DNA of 64,000 bases from Plut-88900 sp965116945 (GTDB lineage Bacteria; Chloroflexota; Dehalococcoidia; Plut-88900): positions 2,232,001-2,296,000 of the forward strand of contig OZ220734.1 of NCBI GenBank assembly GCA_965116945.1, written 5' to 3'. Each line of letters begins with the position of its first letter. The first letter of the stretch is position 1. Made by a program: the position numbers and the translations under genes. The notes beneath the pieces were generated by a model. It worked only from the letters and a program-made list of their open reading frames with translations, was not told where the DNA came from and ran no database searches. This document shows, piece by piece, positions 1 through 9,062 of the stretch.

Positions 1-159
1 AGGCTTGGTGGTGCCAACAGTCTCGAGGGGTGTGTTCCCAACGCGCTGGAAGATGTTGACCATAACGACTTGGATACTCTGGATCTCCCATTATGTGAAG
101 CCGAGCAACCAACTGAAGAATCTGAAGATGAACAAGAGGTCGACACTGAGGACCCGTAG
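1..159 (+). CDS. 3' end of an unidentified acidic protein
   Basis: Frame 1 is open from the first base to a TAG at 157-159 and gives 52 residues. The stretch is strongly acidic, and its last 20 residues are almost all Glu, Asp, Gln, Ser and Thr (...PTEESEDEQEVDTEDP), which is typical of a disordered C-terminal tail and unlikely by chance. The start and all domains lie outside the window, so no function can be given. It is convergent with ppcA, with about 60 bases between the two stop codons. Confidence 0.5.
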   Translation, partial: RLGGANSLEGCVPNALEDVDHNDLDTLDLPLCEAEQPTEESEDEQEVDTEDP

Positions 160-220
160 AAAGCCACCCGCCCCTGCAGCCATCTTTTAGCAAACGGCCG
201 AATGATGACTCCAGGAGTTA

Positions 221-1699
221 CTATCCCAAAAAGCGGCGTATCCGTGCCGCTTCCTGGACGTAGTTCTGAATATTCACCGGCGCATCCCCGCTGATGCCTG
301 CCCAGACCGCACCCGTCAGACCCTCGTGGACCCGGTCCAGTTCATCCGTAAAGCGGGCCACAATGCGCATATAGTCGGCTCCGAGAAGCTCCAGCACATG
401 CCGTTCATTGGCGAATCGAAGGGCGGCCCTCAAGTCCTCATCAAGGCTCGGGCACGTCTCCCTCACAAATGCCAGGTCCTCGTCGTCAAGCGCCGCCAGT
501 CCAAGTAATTCAGGTGGGACCCCTATTGAGTACAGGGAGGCCGCAAATCCGATCGCCCTTGGCAAGGTTGCACCCCCGAATCCTCCCAACGACCGCCCGT
601 ACCCGAACAGCCCAACGTGCAGTTTCCTCTCCCGACGCCGCGGCACATGACCAGCCACGCTGCTAATTACCTCCAGCAGGTCTCGTACCCGCTCCTGGTA
701 TTCTGCAGTGGTCTTGTCAATTACCTCACGGGCCCGGTCCTCGTTGACAGGGGCTGGCTCCCATGGCCGGTGCTCCCTGAGCTGGTCGATGCCTTTCTTG
801 ACGTCTTCGATATCGTAGTCATATTTGAACGCAGACTGCACAGTGAATGTGTACGCACTGGGATACTCCCGCAACGCTCGCTCAACGTTTACCGGTGTCA
901 GATGCCCTCGGAAGGGCACTGATCCAGCCCCTATTATCGGAAAGAACGGCACCCCTATACGCGTCTCGAGTTCTCGCAACCTCATTAGCGCAACTTTCAA
1001 TACCAGCTCCGCAGCAACTATGCCGTAGTTAAGTGCTGGATCGCTGCGGGCCAGGAACACCCTTTGTCCCGGCAAGTCCCTTCCTTCCACGTACTCTTCA
1101 AGGATTTGGTCACAGTTGAAGAGATGCTCCATATCTTCGATCAAGGGAATGACCCTGAGGCGCTTGGGATAAAACTCTCCTACCCAGTCCTTCACAAGTT
1201 TGCCATTGGGCAGCTTTTGCGTCTCCTGACCCACAATCATGTTGCGGTAGTAGGCCTCTACCAGAGAGATCTCCTCAGCAGACGTCGTAAAAGGCAAGAT
1301 CACCTCTTGTATAGGTGCCGCGTCATCTTGAATCCCTCCATAGAAACTGTAGGCAATGTCTCGCGCGGAAGGCACGCTCTGCAAGGCCTCTACCATGGAC
1401 TTCCGCATGTCCTGCTCTATCCCAGGGTTTGGAACTCGCAGCGTGAGCACAACATCTCGTCCCAATCGTCGACGCTCCCTGAAAAACTCGGGGTACCCGG
1501 TAAGGAGTTTCTGTACCACGTGGTTGTCAGCTTCCTTACCCTCGGAGTCCCACATTTGCTCGTCGCATCCCAGGGAGAAGATCTGGAATGCTTCGTTCAC
1601 TTCTCCATTGGATCTCAGCACCCCTTCCTCGTCGGCAAAGGGTGCAGGGGTAGCATTATCGGGGTGTTGAGTGCTCATCACTTTGGGAACAAAGAACAC
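221..1699 (-). CDS. ppcA: Phosphoenolpyruvate carboxylase, archaeal type (PEPCase_2)
   Basis: Carboxylates phosphoenolpyruvate with bicarbonate to oxaloacetate, an anaplerotic cytoplasmic reaction. At 492 residues it has the length of the archaeal-type family rather than the ~900-residue bacterial enzyme. Seen: the family N-terminus MSTQHPDNA, the central GAGSVPFRGHLTP motif and a C-terminal KLHVGLFGYGR. The open frame runs up to 1720, but a GTG at 1699 is preceded by AGGAGGG at 7-base spacing and gives an N-terminus like archaeal members (a few residues before MSTQHPDN), so I use it. Single gene, with no carbon-metabolism neighbours. The upstream 260 bases include a pyrimidine-rich tract but no clear promoter. 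Identity is secure; the start is likely. Confidence 0.93.
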   Translation of the reverse strand: MFFVPKVMSTQHPDNATPAPFADEEGVLRSNGEVNEAFQIFSLGCDEQMWDSEGKEADNHVVQKLLTGYPEFFRERRRLGRDVVLTLRVPNPGIEQDMRKSMVEALQSVPSARDIAYSFYGGIQDDAAPIQEVILPFTTSAEEISLVEAYYRNMIVGQETQKLPNGKLVKDWVGEFYPKRLRVIPLIEDMEHLFNCDQILEEYVEGRDLPGQRVFLARSDPALNYGIVAAELVLKVALMRLRELETRIGVPFFPIIGAGSVPFRGHLTPVNVERALREYPSAYTFTVQSAFKYDYDIEDVKKGIDQLREHRPWEPAPVNEDRAREVIDKTTAEYQERVRDLLEVISSVAGHVPRRRERKLHVGLFGYGRSLGGFGGATLPRAIGFAASLYSIGVPPELLGLAALDDEDLAFVRETCPSLDEDLRAALRFANERHVLELLGADYMRIVARFTDELDRVHEGLTGAVWAGISGDAPVNIQNYVQEAARIRRFLG

Positions 1700-1962
1700 G
1701 GGAAATCCCTCCTGGGACAATCTTCACATCGTCGGAACGACAATACTGCGCAAGGGCAATTCTAAGGAAAGTAGAAGAAGCGTCAAGCAGTATTGCTTCT
1801 TTGCCGAACGCATGAAAGAGAAATCAGAACTAAGCTGTAAGTCTGCGCACCCGAATCACCCCACCCCACCCAACCCCACCCACATCAATTCATCATCAAG
1901 ATGCAGCAAACGGTTGGCCGTCCCGTCGTCACCGCAATTGTGCACCCGCAGGTGGATTCGTA

Positions 1963-2652
1963 CTAAGACCTGCCCATGGGCAGAATGCCCATGCGGATAC
2001 CTTTCACCACGGCATCCAGCTTGGTAGGCGCATTGAGCTTGTTGCGAAGATTACGTATGTGATTACGTACCGTGTGACGGCTGATGCCCAAGTCTGAGGC
2101 AATCCTGGGAGTCTCCCATCCCAGTGCAACGAGGCGCAGCACTTCCAATTCCCGCCTCGATAGGTCAGTCCCTTCCCTTGTTCCGCCGCGCGAAGCAGGT
2201 GGGTCATACGTCAGCACCTCGGAACCACTTTCTGTCACCGACTCCCCAAAAGCGTCCTTTACCCTATCTAGCCCCTCTGAGTCCTCGCTATCGTCAAACA
2301 AATGGACCATTACCGGTGCGTCCCGGTACGCTCTGCTAATTACCATGGGCGTAACGTAAACCCACTTACGATCGCCTGTTGAAGTCAGCATCCGTAACCT
2401 CGTTGTGGCTGGCACCAGGCCGGCACGCATATACCGTATGGAAGGACACCCTCCAATGCACTCGGGGGTTAAACTTCCCGACGTGGAGCCTTGTAGTACA
2501 TCGTAACAACGCCGTCCTACGACTTCTTGCGACCGAAGACCCAAAATGCGCTCCGCAGACCTGTTCCACGAAATGATTGTCTGGTCCAGGGTCACTGCAT
2601 ATGCGCCAAGGTGCAAGGGCTCCAGAAGGTTTATAAGGGAATCACTATTCAA
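1963..2652 (-). CDS. PAS-domain LuxR-type transcriptional regulator
   Basis: One-component regulator. The N-terminal ~110 residues form a PAS fold (LGAYAVTLDQTIISWNRSAE followed by ILGL and VGRRCYDVL), likely a sensor. The last ~65 residues are a LuxR/GerE helix-turn-helix (SRRELEVLRLVALG, then IASDLGISRHTVRNHI and the closing LNAPTKLDAV). There is no phosphoacceptor receiver domain. The frame is open to a TTG at 2715, but TTG at 2652 has GGCGGAG about 5 bases upstream and begins just before the PAS domain, so it is preferred. Targets are unknown. The gene stands alone next to a 0.4-kb AT-rich gap that probably holds its promoter. Confidence 0.85.
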   Translation of the reverse strand: MNSDSLINLLEPLHLGAYAVTLDQTIISWNRSAERILGLRSQEVVGRRCYDVLQGSTSGSLTPECIGGCPSIRYMRAGLVPATTRLRMLTSTGDRKWVYVTPMVISRAYRDAPVMVHLFDDSEDSEGLDRVKDAFGESVTESGSEVLTYDPPASRGGTREGTDLSRRELEVLRLVALGWETPRIASDLGISRHTVRNHIRNLRNKLNAPTKLDAVVKGIRMGILPMGRS

Positions 2653-2715
2653 CGTACTCCGCCTCTTGGATTCATGGCCTCTAATGGTTGCCGGGGTCTT
2701 AGCACAGGTGATCAA

Positions 2716-3133
2716 TTAATGACTAGCCAAGGCGCTGCAATATTTTCACCTACGGCTTTTTCGTAAATTGTGTTACAAATAATAGGTCACGCAGAATTAC
2801 AGGTCTATAACGCACGTATATTACACAATTGGAAAATGCACTCACTAATCTTTGTCAAGCTGAATTAAGACTCTCGGTAATGCTTCCCACGTCTGGTAAG
2901 CATTTCTCCCTTGTAGAAATTCAATAGTGTCTGTTACTTAATTACAATGTATCATTCACACCTCGTATAGTACAGGGCTGATTGTATACGGACTAGGCAC
3001 AGACTTTGCAATTTGTGACTGAACTTGTAATTCATCTCCGGATGACCTATCGCTTACTTTCTTGAGAATGCCATATGGTTTCTGGTGCAGTCCCCGAAGT
3101 TTCGTGGCAGCTACTGCCCTTCACTCCAGCAGT
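2716..3133. other. AT-rich intergenic region, no gene recognised
   Basis: About 420 bases clearly richer in A and T than the surroundings. No open frame of useful length, no tRNA-like fold and no strong inverted repeat was seen. It separates the LuxR-type regulator, whose promoter it must contain if the gene is expressed alone, from the end of the gene at 3134. Confidence 0.5.
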
Positions 3134-3448
3134 CTACGGAGCTAGGTTTCTGCTGAGACCTGCCACAGGGGGTATAAAATCCCTCTGCCCTCCTTCTACC
3201 CGTGACCCGGGTTTAGGAACTGCAGCGGACTCATCTGCCATTAAGTAGCTCTGGACAAATTCCTGCCCATAAACGTAGCGGTAGTAAACTGTCCTACCCC
3301 CAGATGGCTGATAGGAGCGTATCTGGAGACCATCTACAAAAGTCCCTTTGACCCGACCCAAACCCTTCTCCGCCAATCTAATCAGCGCCGCGGCTTGATG
3401 ACCGTCAAAAAAGTCATTCTTGGCAACTGCCAACACCCCGTCATTCAT
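3134..3448 (-). CDS. Hypothetical protein, 104 aa
   Basis: Not recognised. It starts inside the stop codon of the M24 peptidase-like gene (TAATG, one-base overlap), which suggests translational coupling and supports it as a real gene. The N-terminal 70 residues have a plausible compact-domain composition (FFDGHQAAALIRLAEKGLGR, then a Tyr-rich TVYYRYVYGQEF segment). The last 30 residues are Pro/Gly-rich. No transmembrane segment or cysteine motif. It may be an accessory of the upstream enzyme, but nothing in it shows a function. Confidence 0.5.
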   Translation of the reverse strand: MNDGVLAVAKNDFFDGHQAAALIRLAEKGLGRVKGTFVDGLQIRSYQPSGGRTVYYRYVYGQEFVQSYLMADESAAVPKPGSRVEGGQRDFIPPVAGLSRNLAP

Positions 3449-4662
3449 TAAATGACCGTGATGTTCCTGTCCAGCTTCGACAGCACTTCCAGGCCCTCAT
3501 TCGTCATGAGGATTGTCTCGATAAACCCCCCGCCTGTGCCCCCGGCCCAGTCGGAGTCTAACACCGTAAACAGGTTTTCGTAATTGGTGATCATGCCAGG
3601 GTTGTAGGTTGCTGTCTCGAATCCCGCTCCCGGGTCTATGAACGTGTGCCCAACCCAGTCTGGTGGAATAGCGATTCCCATGTTGTAGCCACTGATATAG
3701 GCCGCATATGGCCGCAACCCCATTGAGTCGATATATTCGTCCATTGCCTTCTGGACTATTCCGGTTCCGTCCCCCGGCCTGACTCTCTCTTTAACGAAGT
3801 CTACGCTCCCGCAGGTCTTGTCCATCAGATTTCGCCAGTTCGCCGACGGTTCCCCCAGGGAGAATAACCTTCCCAGATCCGCATGATATCGGTGATATGA
3901 GCCGCAATGGTTTATCCATATAAGATCGCCTCTTTGCAACTTCCTGTGGCTCGGCGCGCAATGTCGTGCTCCAAACCTTGGCCCTGACCGCACTGCAGCA
4001 CGGATTGCCGGATCTCCCCCTCCCGCCTTCATCATGGAATGCAACACTATCCCAGCCAATTCAGTCTCCCTTACCCCTGGCCTGAGTGCCTCCTGCACGA
4101 CAGTCATTGCTGTATCGGCAATCGAGGCCGCCTTTTTCATCACCTCTATCTCAGCCTCGGACTTGATTAATCTGACTCTGTCTACTAACCAAGAGCCGTC
4201 CACTACGCGGGCGCCGGCTTCAGAAAACGACTGCTTTATCTGGTTGATAACCACGCCACCCGGTGCCCGACTCCAGTCCTCAACCCCGACCCTGCCCTTC
4301 AGCCAACCCCTTGCCTTCAATTCACCCGCTATATGGTCCACCGGTGATCGATCCTCCCCGAAGAACACTGCATCATCTACAACTGCGTGCCATTCAACTG
4401 TTGGTTGATGGTAGGAAACTTCGAAAAAGCAGGTCTGTCCGGACTCGGCATGCAAGGCCACGCTCACGGGACTGGTCAGGTAGTACCAGATCATGTCGTA
4501 GCCCGTCAGGTACGTCAGATTGGGTGGGGAAGTGACAAGGAGAAGGTCAATCTCCCTGCGCAGCATCTCCTTCCGTACTTTTTCGACTCGATCTTCGTAT
4601 TCCTCGACCGAAAAGGGGGGGCCCCAGTCCTCCATCTCAGCCAAAGCTCGACCATCTATCAT
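3448..4662 (-). CDS. M24-family (Xaa-Pro aminopeptidase/creatinase-like) protein
   Basis: Pita-bread-fold protein of the aminopeptidase P/creatinase group, with a creatinase-type N-domain (LLVTSPPNLTYLTGYDMIWY) and an M24 catalytic domain. Of the five M24 metal ligands, the second Asp (HADLGR), the His (VGHTF) and both Glu (ITNYEN, GFIET) are recognisable. The first Asp of the usual DxG is replaced by His in NHCG (about residue 252), so it may bind metal differently or be a non-peptidase such as a creatinase or lyase type. The frame is open to 4782; the ATG at 4662 has GGAGAG 7 bases upstream and sits before the conserved region. A small gene overlaps its stop. Substrate unknown. Confidence 0.83.
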   Translation of the reverse strand: MIDGRALAEMEDWGPPFSVEEYEDRVEKVRKEMLRREIDLLLVTSPPNLTYLTGYDMIWYYLTSPVSVALHAESGQTCFFEVSYHQPTVEWHAVVDDAVFFGEDRSPVDHIAGELKARGWLKGRVGVEDWSRAPGGVVINQIKQSFSEAGARVVDGSWLVDRVRLIKSEAEIEVMKKAASIADTAMTVVQEALRPGVRETELAGIVLHSMMKAGGGDPAIRAAVRSGPRFGARHCAPSHRKLQRGDLIWINHCGSYHRYHADLGRLFSLGEPSANWRNLMDKTCGSVDFVKERVRPGDGTGIVQKAMDEYIDSMGLRPYAAYISGYNMGIAIPPDWVGHTFIDPGAGFETATYNPGMITNYENLFTVLDSDWAGGTGGGFIETILMTNEGLEVLSKLDRNITVI

Positions 4663-4842
4663 TCTCACTCTCTCCATTTGGGAAGTATTGACCGCGTCAC
4701 GTATAGAGTTCTCACAGGGGATACTGTTAGGTTGGAGTAGGCCCGAGGCCAAATGTGACATCATGCTGAAGAAATTCACCATGCACCACGTCGGTGGCGC
4801 AGCCAGCTGAATTTAACGACCGCACTGAAACCAAAGCACACC

Positions 4843-4919
<77 letters not shown>

Positions 4920-4976
4920 GACTCCCCTCAATTCTAACCCCTCCACCCCTCCTCAGCCAATCGCCAAAACCCCTCC

Positions 4977-6203
4977 CTACTTCGAGATATGCGTTACCCC
5001 GCCCTTAATCACTTCCCTCACTAGGGATTGGTCTTGCAATACCTTTATGTCTAGCAAAGGATCACCGTTTACTACGACCAGGTCAGCCAGCTTTCCCCTT
5101 TCTACAGTCCCGATCTTCTTCTCCAGCCCCAGGCATTCCGCAGCCCACCCCGTAGCCGATACAATTGCCTGCGCATTCGTCATACCGCCATGGTCCACCA
5201 GCCAATACAACTCTTGTGCATTTATGTAATGTTCGTAACCTCCGGCATCTGTCCCCGCCACTACTCTTACCCCTAGTTCCAACGCCTTCTGAATACTCTC
5301 AATCTGATGGGTATACATCGCCCGGGCCCGAGCGCTGAAATGCGGCTGAGGCGCGTCCCTGTGGAACGCGTATACTGTCAATGTTGGCACGAAGAATGTG
5401 CCTTGCTCTGCCATCATCGGTAAAAGGTCCGGGTCTTCGTCCAGATAACTACCGTGCTCAACGCTGTCGGCCCCCGCCTCAATGGCCAACCTGAGCCCCG
5501 GGCCCCCGATAGCGTGGCACATCGCCCGCTTCCCTAGCGCATGCGCCTCCTCCACAATCGCAAATATCTCGTCCCTCCCAAACGCCTTGTCCTTGGGCCC
5601 GTGTCCCGGGCGTGAACTCGCTCCGCCTGTCGTTGCGAACTTGATTACGTCGGCGCCCATCCTGTCCAACTCCCTCACCTTCGCCCTCACCGCATCGACT
5701 CCGTTGGCCACTCCTGGTGGCAGGCTGACGTTGCCCGGTTCAGGCCGCTTGTGCCCCGACGGACTCGCCCAGTCCCCGATTCCCCCTGTCGGAGACATTA
5801 TGCTCAGGCTAAGCACCATCCTGGGTCCAGGAATCAGACCCTCCTCGATGGCGGTTTGAAATCCCTTGTCCAGGCCCCCGGCATCCCGCATCGCCGTATA
5901 TCCGGTGTCCAAGGTCTTCCTCAGTACCTCGGCAGTGCGAAGGTGTCGCAGGCTGGGAGGGGCATCCAACTCCCACCTGCCAACCAGCCCATACACCGAA
6001 CCGGCAATGTGGTCATGGCAGTCGATCAACCCCGGCAATAATGTCATTCCACTAAGGTCCGTAATCTCGGCCGTAGGGGGAATAGTTACCTGGTGCCCAG
6101 CCCCGACCTCCACGATGCTCTCCCCTTCGATCAACACGGTCTGATCCCGTCTCGCGGGGCCGCCCGTTCCATCTATCAAATACGCGTTGGTTAGCGCTCT
6201 CAT
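4977..6203 (-). CDS. Amidohydrolase (imidazolonepropionase/prolidase-like)
   Basis: Metal-dependent hydrolase of the amidohydrolase superfamily, cytoplasmic, 408 residues. Metal-site signatures are in order: LLPGLIDCHDH (HxH), a Lys in VIKFATTGG, His in MCHAIGG and in SVEHGSYL, and AGTDAGG with the catalytic Asp. The C-terminus has the usual GKLADLVVVNGDPL strand. This group includes prolidase- and imidazolonepropionase-like enzymes that cleave small amide or carbamate bonds; the substrate cannot be read from sequence. The frame is open to 6389, but ATG 6203 has GAGGAAGAGG directly upstream and starts at the family N-terminus MRALTNAYLIDG. It is the last gene of a three-gene unit (20-base gap to the amidotransferase-like gene). 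A related enzyme is at 29792. Confidence 0.9.
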   Translation of the reverse strand: MRALTNAYLIDGTGGPARRDQTVLIEGESIVEVGAGHQVTIPPTAEITDLSGMTLLPGLIDCHDHIAGSVYGLVGRWELDAPPSLRHLRTAEVLRKTLDTGYTAMRDAGGLDKGFQTAIEEGLIPGPRMVLSLSIMSPTGGIGDWASPSGHKRPEPGNVSLPPGVANGVDAVRAKVRELDRMGADVIKFATTGGASSRPGHGPKDKAFGRDEIFAIVEEAHALGKRAMCHAIGGPGLRLAIEAGADSVEHGSYLDEDPDLLPMMAEQGTFFVPTLTVYAFHRDAPQPHFSARARAMYTHQIESIQKALELGVRVVAGTDAGGYEHYINAQELYWLVDHGGMTNAQAIVSATGWAAECLGLEKKIGTVERGKLADLVVVNGDPLLDIKVLQDQSLVREVIKGGVTHISK

Positions 6204-6223
6204 CCTCTTCCTCGGCTTGCTAT

Positions 6224-6982
6224 TTATGCTAGACCCGACTGTCGAAGAAAGGCCAGGAACATTTCCCTCGACTGCGCCTCGTATATCGGCGAGTACGCGG
6301 TGAATTCTCGCAGGTTCGTCGCCGCCTCCGACTCCGGGTCGAAAGCCGCGCCCATCAGCTTGTAGTCGTCGAAAAGCTCCCGATTCCACACCTTCAGCTC
6401 ATCGAGCGTTAGCTGTGGCTCGAACTGGAAGGCATACGAATTCCCATGCCGAAATGCCATACTTATCCTGCTGAATGTCCCGTCCCGACACAGCATATAT
6501 CCATACGCCAACTCGCTGGCGCCGGGCGGCACTGTGAACCGTTCACCATGGAGTGTTGGAACCAGCGGCACCCGCAACTCGCTGAACACCGGGTCCCGAC
6601 TCCCTTCCTCGGTCACCCAGATCTTTCTGAGGCCCACCTCATACCCTCCGGTTGGACCAACCTCCCCACCCAACGCCCTGGACATGATCTGTGCCCCCAG
6701 GCAGATACCGAAAACAGGCACGTTCGAGGTCATCGCCTCACCCAGGTACTCCCGCTCTGCATGAATGGCTGGGTAGTCATCATTAGCCGACTGCGGCCCA
6801 CCGACAGCCACTATCAGGTCCACGTCTCCCACCGGCGGCGAATCAAATGCGTCGAAATCAGGATCGCTTTCAAATACGTTCAGGGCTACAAGCTCAAACC
6901 CGAGCCCCTCCAGCACCGAGGTATAGTTCCCCGCCAGGGTTTCCGGCGCGGCGTGGCGGATTATTAGAGCCTTCTTTGACAT
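6224..6982 (-). CDS. Class I glutamine amidotransferase-like protein (GMP-synthase type fold)
   Basis: Class I GATase fold, 252 residues. The nucleophile elbow FGICLGAQ is intact (Cys94), as is VAVGGPQS for the oxyanion region. Where the family has the catalytic HPE (or HLE), this protein reads FQFEPQ, with Glu188 in place of His and Gln190 in place of Glu, so classical glutaminase activity is doubtful. Similar stand-alone GATases act on gamma-glutamyl compounds. The gene starts immediately after the stop of the upstream amidohydrolase (no spacer) and is followed after 20 bases by another one, so the three are probably one transcript and may act on one nitrogenous substrate. Confidence 0.82.
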   Translation of the reverse strand: MSKKALIIRHAAPETLAGNYTSVLEGLGFELVALNVFESDPDFDAFDSPPVGDVDLIVAVGGPQSANDDYPAIHAEREYLGEAMTSNVPVFGICLGAQIMSRALGGEVGPTGGYEVGLRKIWVTEEGSRDPVFSELRVPLVPTLHGERFTVPPGASELAYGYMLCRDGTFSRISMAFRHGNSYAFQFEPQLTLDELKVWNRELFDDYKLMGAAFDPESEAATNLREFTAYSPIYEAQSREMFLAFLRQSGLA

Positions 6983-8365
6983 CTACACAATCGGCCACGA
7001 CTGCGGGACTTCGGTTCCAGTTCTCTCAAGCATGTTCGACCCGATTGCCTGGAGCTTCTCCATCAGTTCCCACTCGTCAACAAAGGTCGGCTTCTGCCCC
7101 TCCACCACCACCCTTCCATCGACCATCACCGTGTGAACACTCCGACCGTCGGCACAATATACAAGGCTGTTTACCGGATTGAATAACGTCCCCCACTCCG
7201 GCCGCCGAGTGTCGAACAGCACAATGTCCGCCTTCTTGCCGACCTCCAGGGACCCGATCTCCGACTCCTGCCCTATGGCCCTCGCCCCGTCTATAGTTGC
7301 CATCTCCAACGCCTTCTCCGCCGGCACCATGCTCGTCGATGCCCGGCCATCCTTATAAAGCACCGCCGCCAGGTACATCGACCTCATTACTTCCGCTACA
7401 CAGGAGTTGTTCACCGAATCCGTCCCCAACCCCACCGTAACCCCCTTCTCTATCATCTCCGGCAATTTGCCTCTGGATGTGGTCCCGTCCCCCATCTTCA
7501 GCGCCGCCGTCGGACACATCACCATCTTGGTGTCCGTCCTCACCACGCATTCCACCTCCGCGTCATTCAGCCCGACTACGTGCGCCAGCAGCATATTCGG
7601 CCCCAGCACACCAATCTCCTCCAGCCATTCGATAGGCCGCTTGCCAAATCTGGCCAGATGGCCCTCAACAGCATCCTGCGAGTTCACGCAATGTATCGTC
7701 ATCCGAGTTCCGTTCTCGTCCGCTATGCGCTTCGCCGCCTGGAGCATCTCTTTCGACGAAGACCCGACGTCCGCAGGCATCGTCCACGCCTGCACCCGAC
7801 CGTTCAGCGCACCATCGAACTCCTTGACCGTGCTCTCCATCAACTGCTCGGCTTCCTGCAACCCAATAACCGGAACGTTGATAGCATTCGGCAGATCAGT
7901 CACCGAGGCTCCGATGATTACCCTTGCCCCCGATTCGTCGTAGGCCTTCATGCACTCCCCGGGGTACCGGGTAGTCCCTGGGTCCACGATGGTGGTGGTC
8001 CCATACTTCAGGCACTCCGTTAAGGCCAGCAGCGACGCGTAGTACTCCTCCTCGGGCCTCATCTGCAGGGCCAGTTTGAATACATTGGTCAGGTAGTCGA
8101 CCGGCGGCAGCGTATCCGGGAAGATTCCTCGGGTGGCGTGGGCGTAGGAAATGTGCAGGTGTCCATTCACAAACCCCGGAGTTGCCACCATCTCCGACCC
8201 GTCGATTACCCTGTCCGCACCCACGTCCTTCAGCTCCTCCGCCTTCCCCACCTGCCTGATCCTCGAACCCTCCACCACTATCGCTCCATCCCGGATAATC
8301 CTCCGGTCGCCGTCCAGGGTGAGAATGAAGCGGATGTTGTCTATCTTCGTTGTTACTGTGGACAC
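6983..8365 (-). CDS. Amidohydrolase, SAH/MTA deaminase-chlorohydrolase type
   Basis: 460-residue member of the ATZ/TRZ-MtaD branch of the amidohydrolases (adenosine, guanine or triazine deamination or dechlorination). Visible metal and catalytic sites: GFVNGHLHISY (HxH), MTIHCVNS (His), LLAHVVGL (His) and VGLGTDSVNNS (Asp). The usual Glu of the HxxE-type deaminase motif is not obvious: after IHC the sequence reads VNSQDAVE. The C-terminal GKKADIVLFDT strand is typical. First gene of the 8365-4977 unit and stop-to-start adjacent to the amidotransferase-like gene. Substrate unknown; annotation as a specific deaminase would go beyond the data. Confidence 0.88.
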   Translation of the reverse strand: MSTVTTKIDNIRFILTLDGDRRIIRDGAIVVEGSRIRQVGKAEELKDVGADRVIDGSEMVATPGFVNGHLHISYAHATRGIFPDTLPPVDYLTNVFKLALQMRPEEEYYASLLALTECLKYGTTTIVDPGTTRYPGECMKAYDESGARVIIGASVTDLPNAINVPVIGLQEAEQLMESTVKEFDGALNGRVQAWTMPADVGSSSKEMLQAAKRIADENGTRMTIHCVNSQDAVEGHLARFGKRPIEWLEEIGVLGPNMLLAHVVGLNDAEVECVVRTDTKMVMCPTAALKMGDGTTSRGKLPEMIEKGVTVGLGTDSVNNSCVAEVMRSMYLAAVLYKDGRASTSMVPAEKALEMATIDGARAIGQESEIGSLEVGKKADIVLFDTRRPEWGTLFNPVNSLVYCADGRSVHTVMVDGRVVVEGQKPTFVDEWELMEKLQAIGSNMLERTGTEVPQSWPIV

Positions 8366-8467
8366 GGTCTCTCTCCTGTTCTATTTCACCGTGGGGAGCC
8401 CTTTGCGTATCTGGTATTTTGCCTCCCCAGGCTGAAGGTGTTGCTAGGCCTGAATGTAGGGGTGGGG

Positions 8468-8514
8468 CATTCCGCTCGCCCTGAGCGGAGTCGAAGGGTC
8501 TCAAGAGCGGAATG
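8468..8514. repeat. REP-like stem-loop element, copy 1
   Basis: Inverted repeat CATTCCGCTC / GAGCGGAATG enclosing the core GCCCTGAGCGGAGTCGAAGG. The same core with different but self-complementary arms occurs at 15294-15338 and 17546-17580. It lies in the 190-base gap upstream of the amidohydrolase unit and downstream of the DUF2752 gene. Confidence 0.75.
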
Positions 8515-8555
8515 GGGGATGTCCTGACACCAGGCCAAGGTTATGCAAAAGCCTC

Positions 8556-9002
8556 CTATGGAGCAAGCATCGACAGCGGCTCAATCGGCACATTCCGCAG
8601 CGCCCAGAACGCAACTATGCCGAAGAATAGCCCCCAAATCAACTTGTGGTTGATCAAAAGAGGCGCGGGCGCCGGGGCTCGAAAAGCCCTCAACGTACCG
8701 GCGGCAAACGCATAGGCCATGAATGGTAAAGCCAGCACGGTGAGCGCGTTGTATCCCAGGGCGCTCATCGGGTTCCCGTAAAGCAGCTGGTGCAAGGCTC
8801 GCAGAGTCCCGCACCCCGGGCAATGATACCCCGTCACCCCGAGAAACGGGCACACGGGATAGTTCCCCGGCTCCCGTGGGTCCAGGACGTAGAGCACTGC
8901 TGCAGCCATGAGAATCAAAGCGCCGGCGAGCACGTATTGCGCCCTTTCCGACACCCTTCGCCCCTGCACCAATATGGATCTATGGTGGCCGGTCGTCAGC
9001 AA
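8556..9002 (-). CDS. DUF2752 membrane protein
   Basis: 148 residues with three probable membrane segments (about 25-42, 85-105, 120-138). It carries the DUF2752 signature CPFLGVTGYHCPGCGTLRAL followed by LLYGNP and an Asn-containing second segment. The function of this family is unknown. The conserved CPGCG could bind metal or be redox-active at the membrane. It sits between small membrane/zinc-ribbon genes and the REP-like element. Confidence 0.85.
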   Translation of the reverse strand: MLTTGHHRSILVQGRRVSERAQYVLAGALILMAAAVLYVLDPREPGNYPVCPFLGVTGYHCPGCGTLRALHQLLYGNPMSALGYNALTVLALPFMAYAFAAGTLRAFRAPAPAPLLINHKLIWGLFFGIVAFWALRNVPIEPLSMLAP

Positions 9003-9062
9003 TCTCTTATCCCGAATCTATACGACTAAACAGCGTTGCATCGGCCTCAGTTAACGCGCTCT

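Noticed and set aside
1064..1765. 233-residue plus-strand ORF opposite ppcA
   Set aside because: It is antisense to a well-conserved PEP carboxylase, has no recognisable domain and no ribosome-binding site; it is a shadow of the GC-rich codon pattern.
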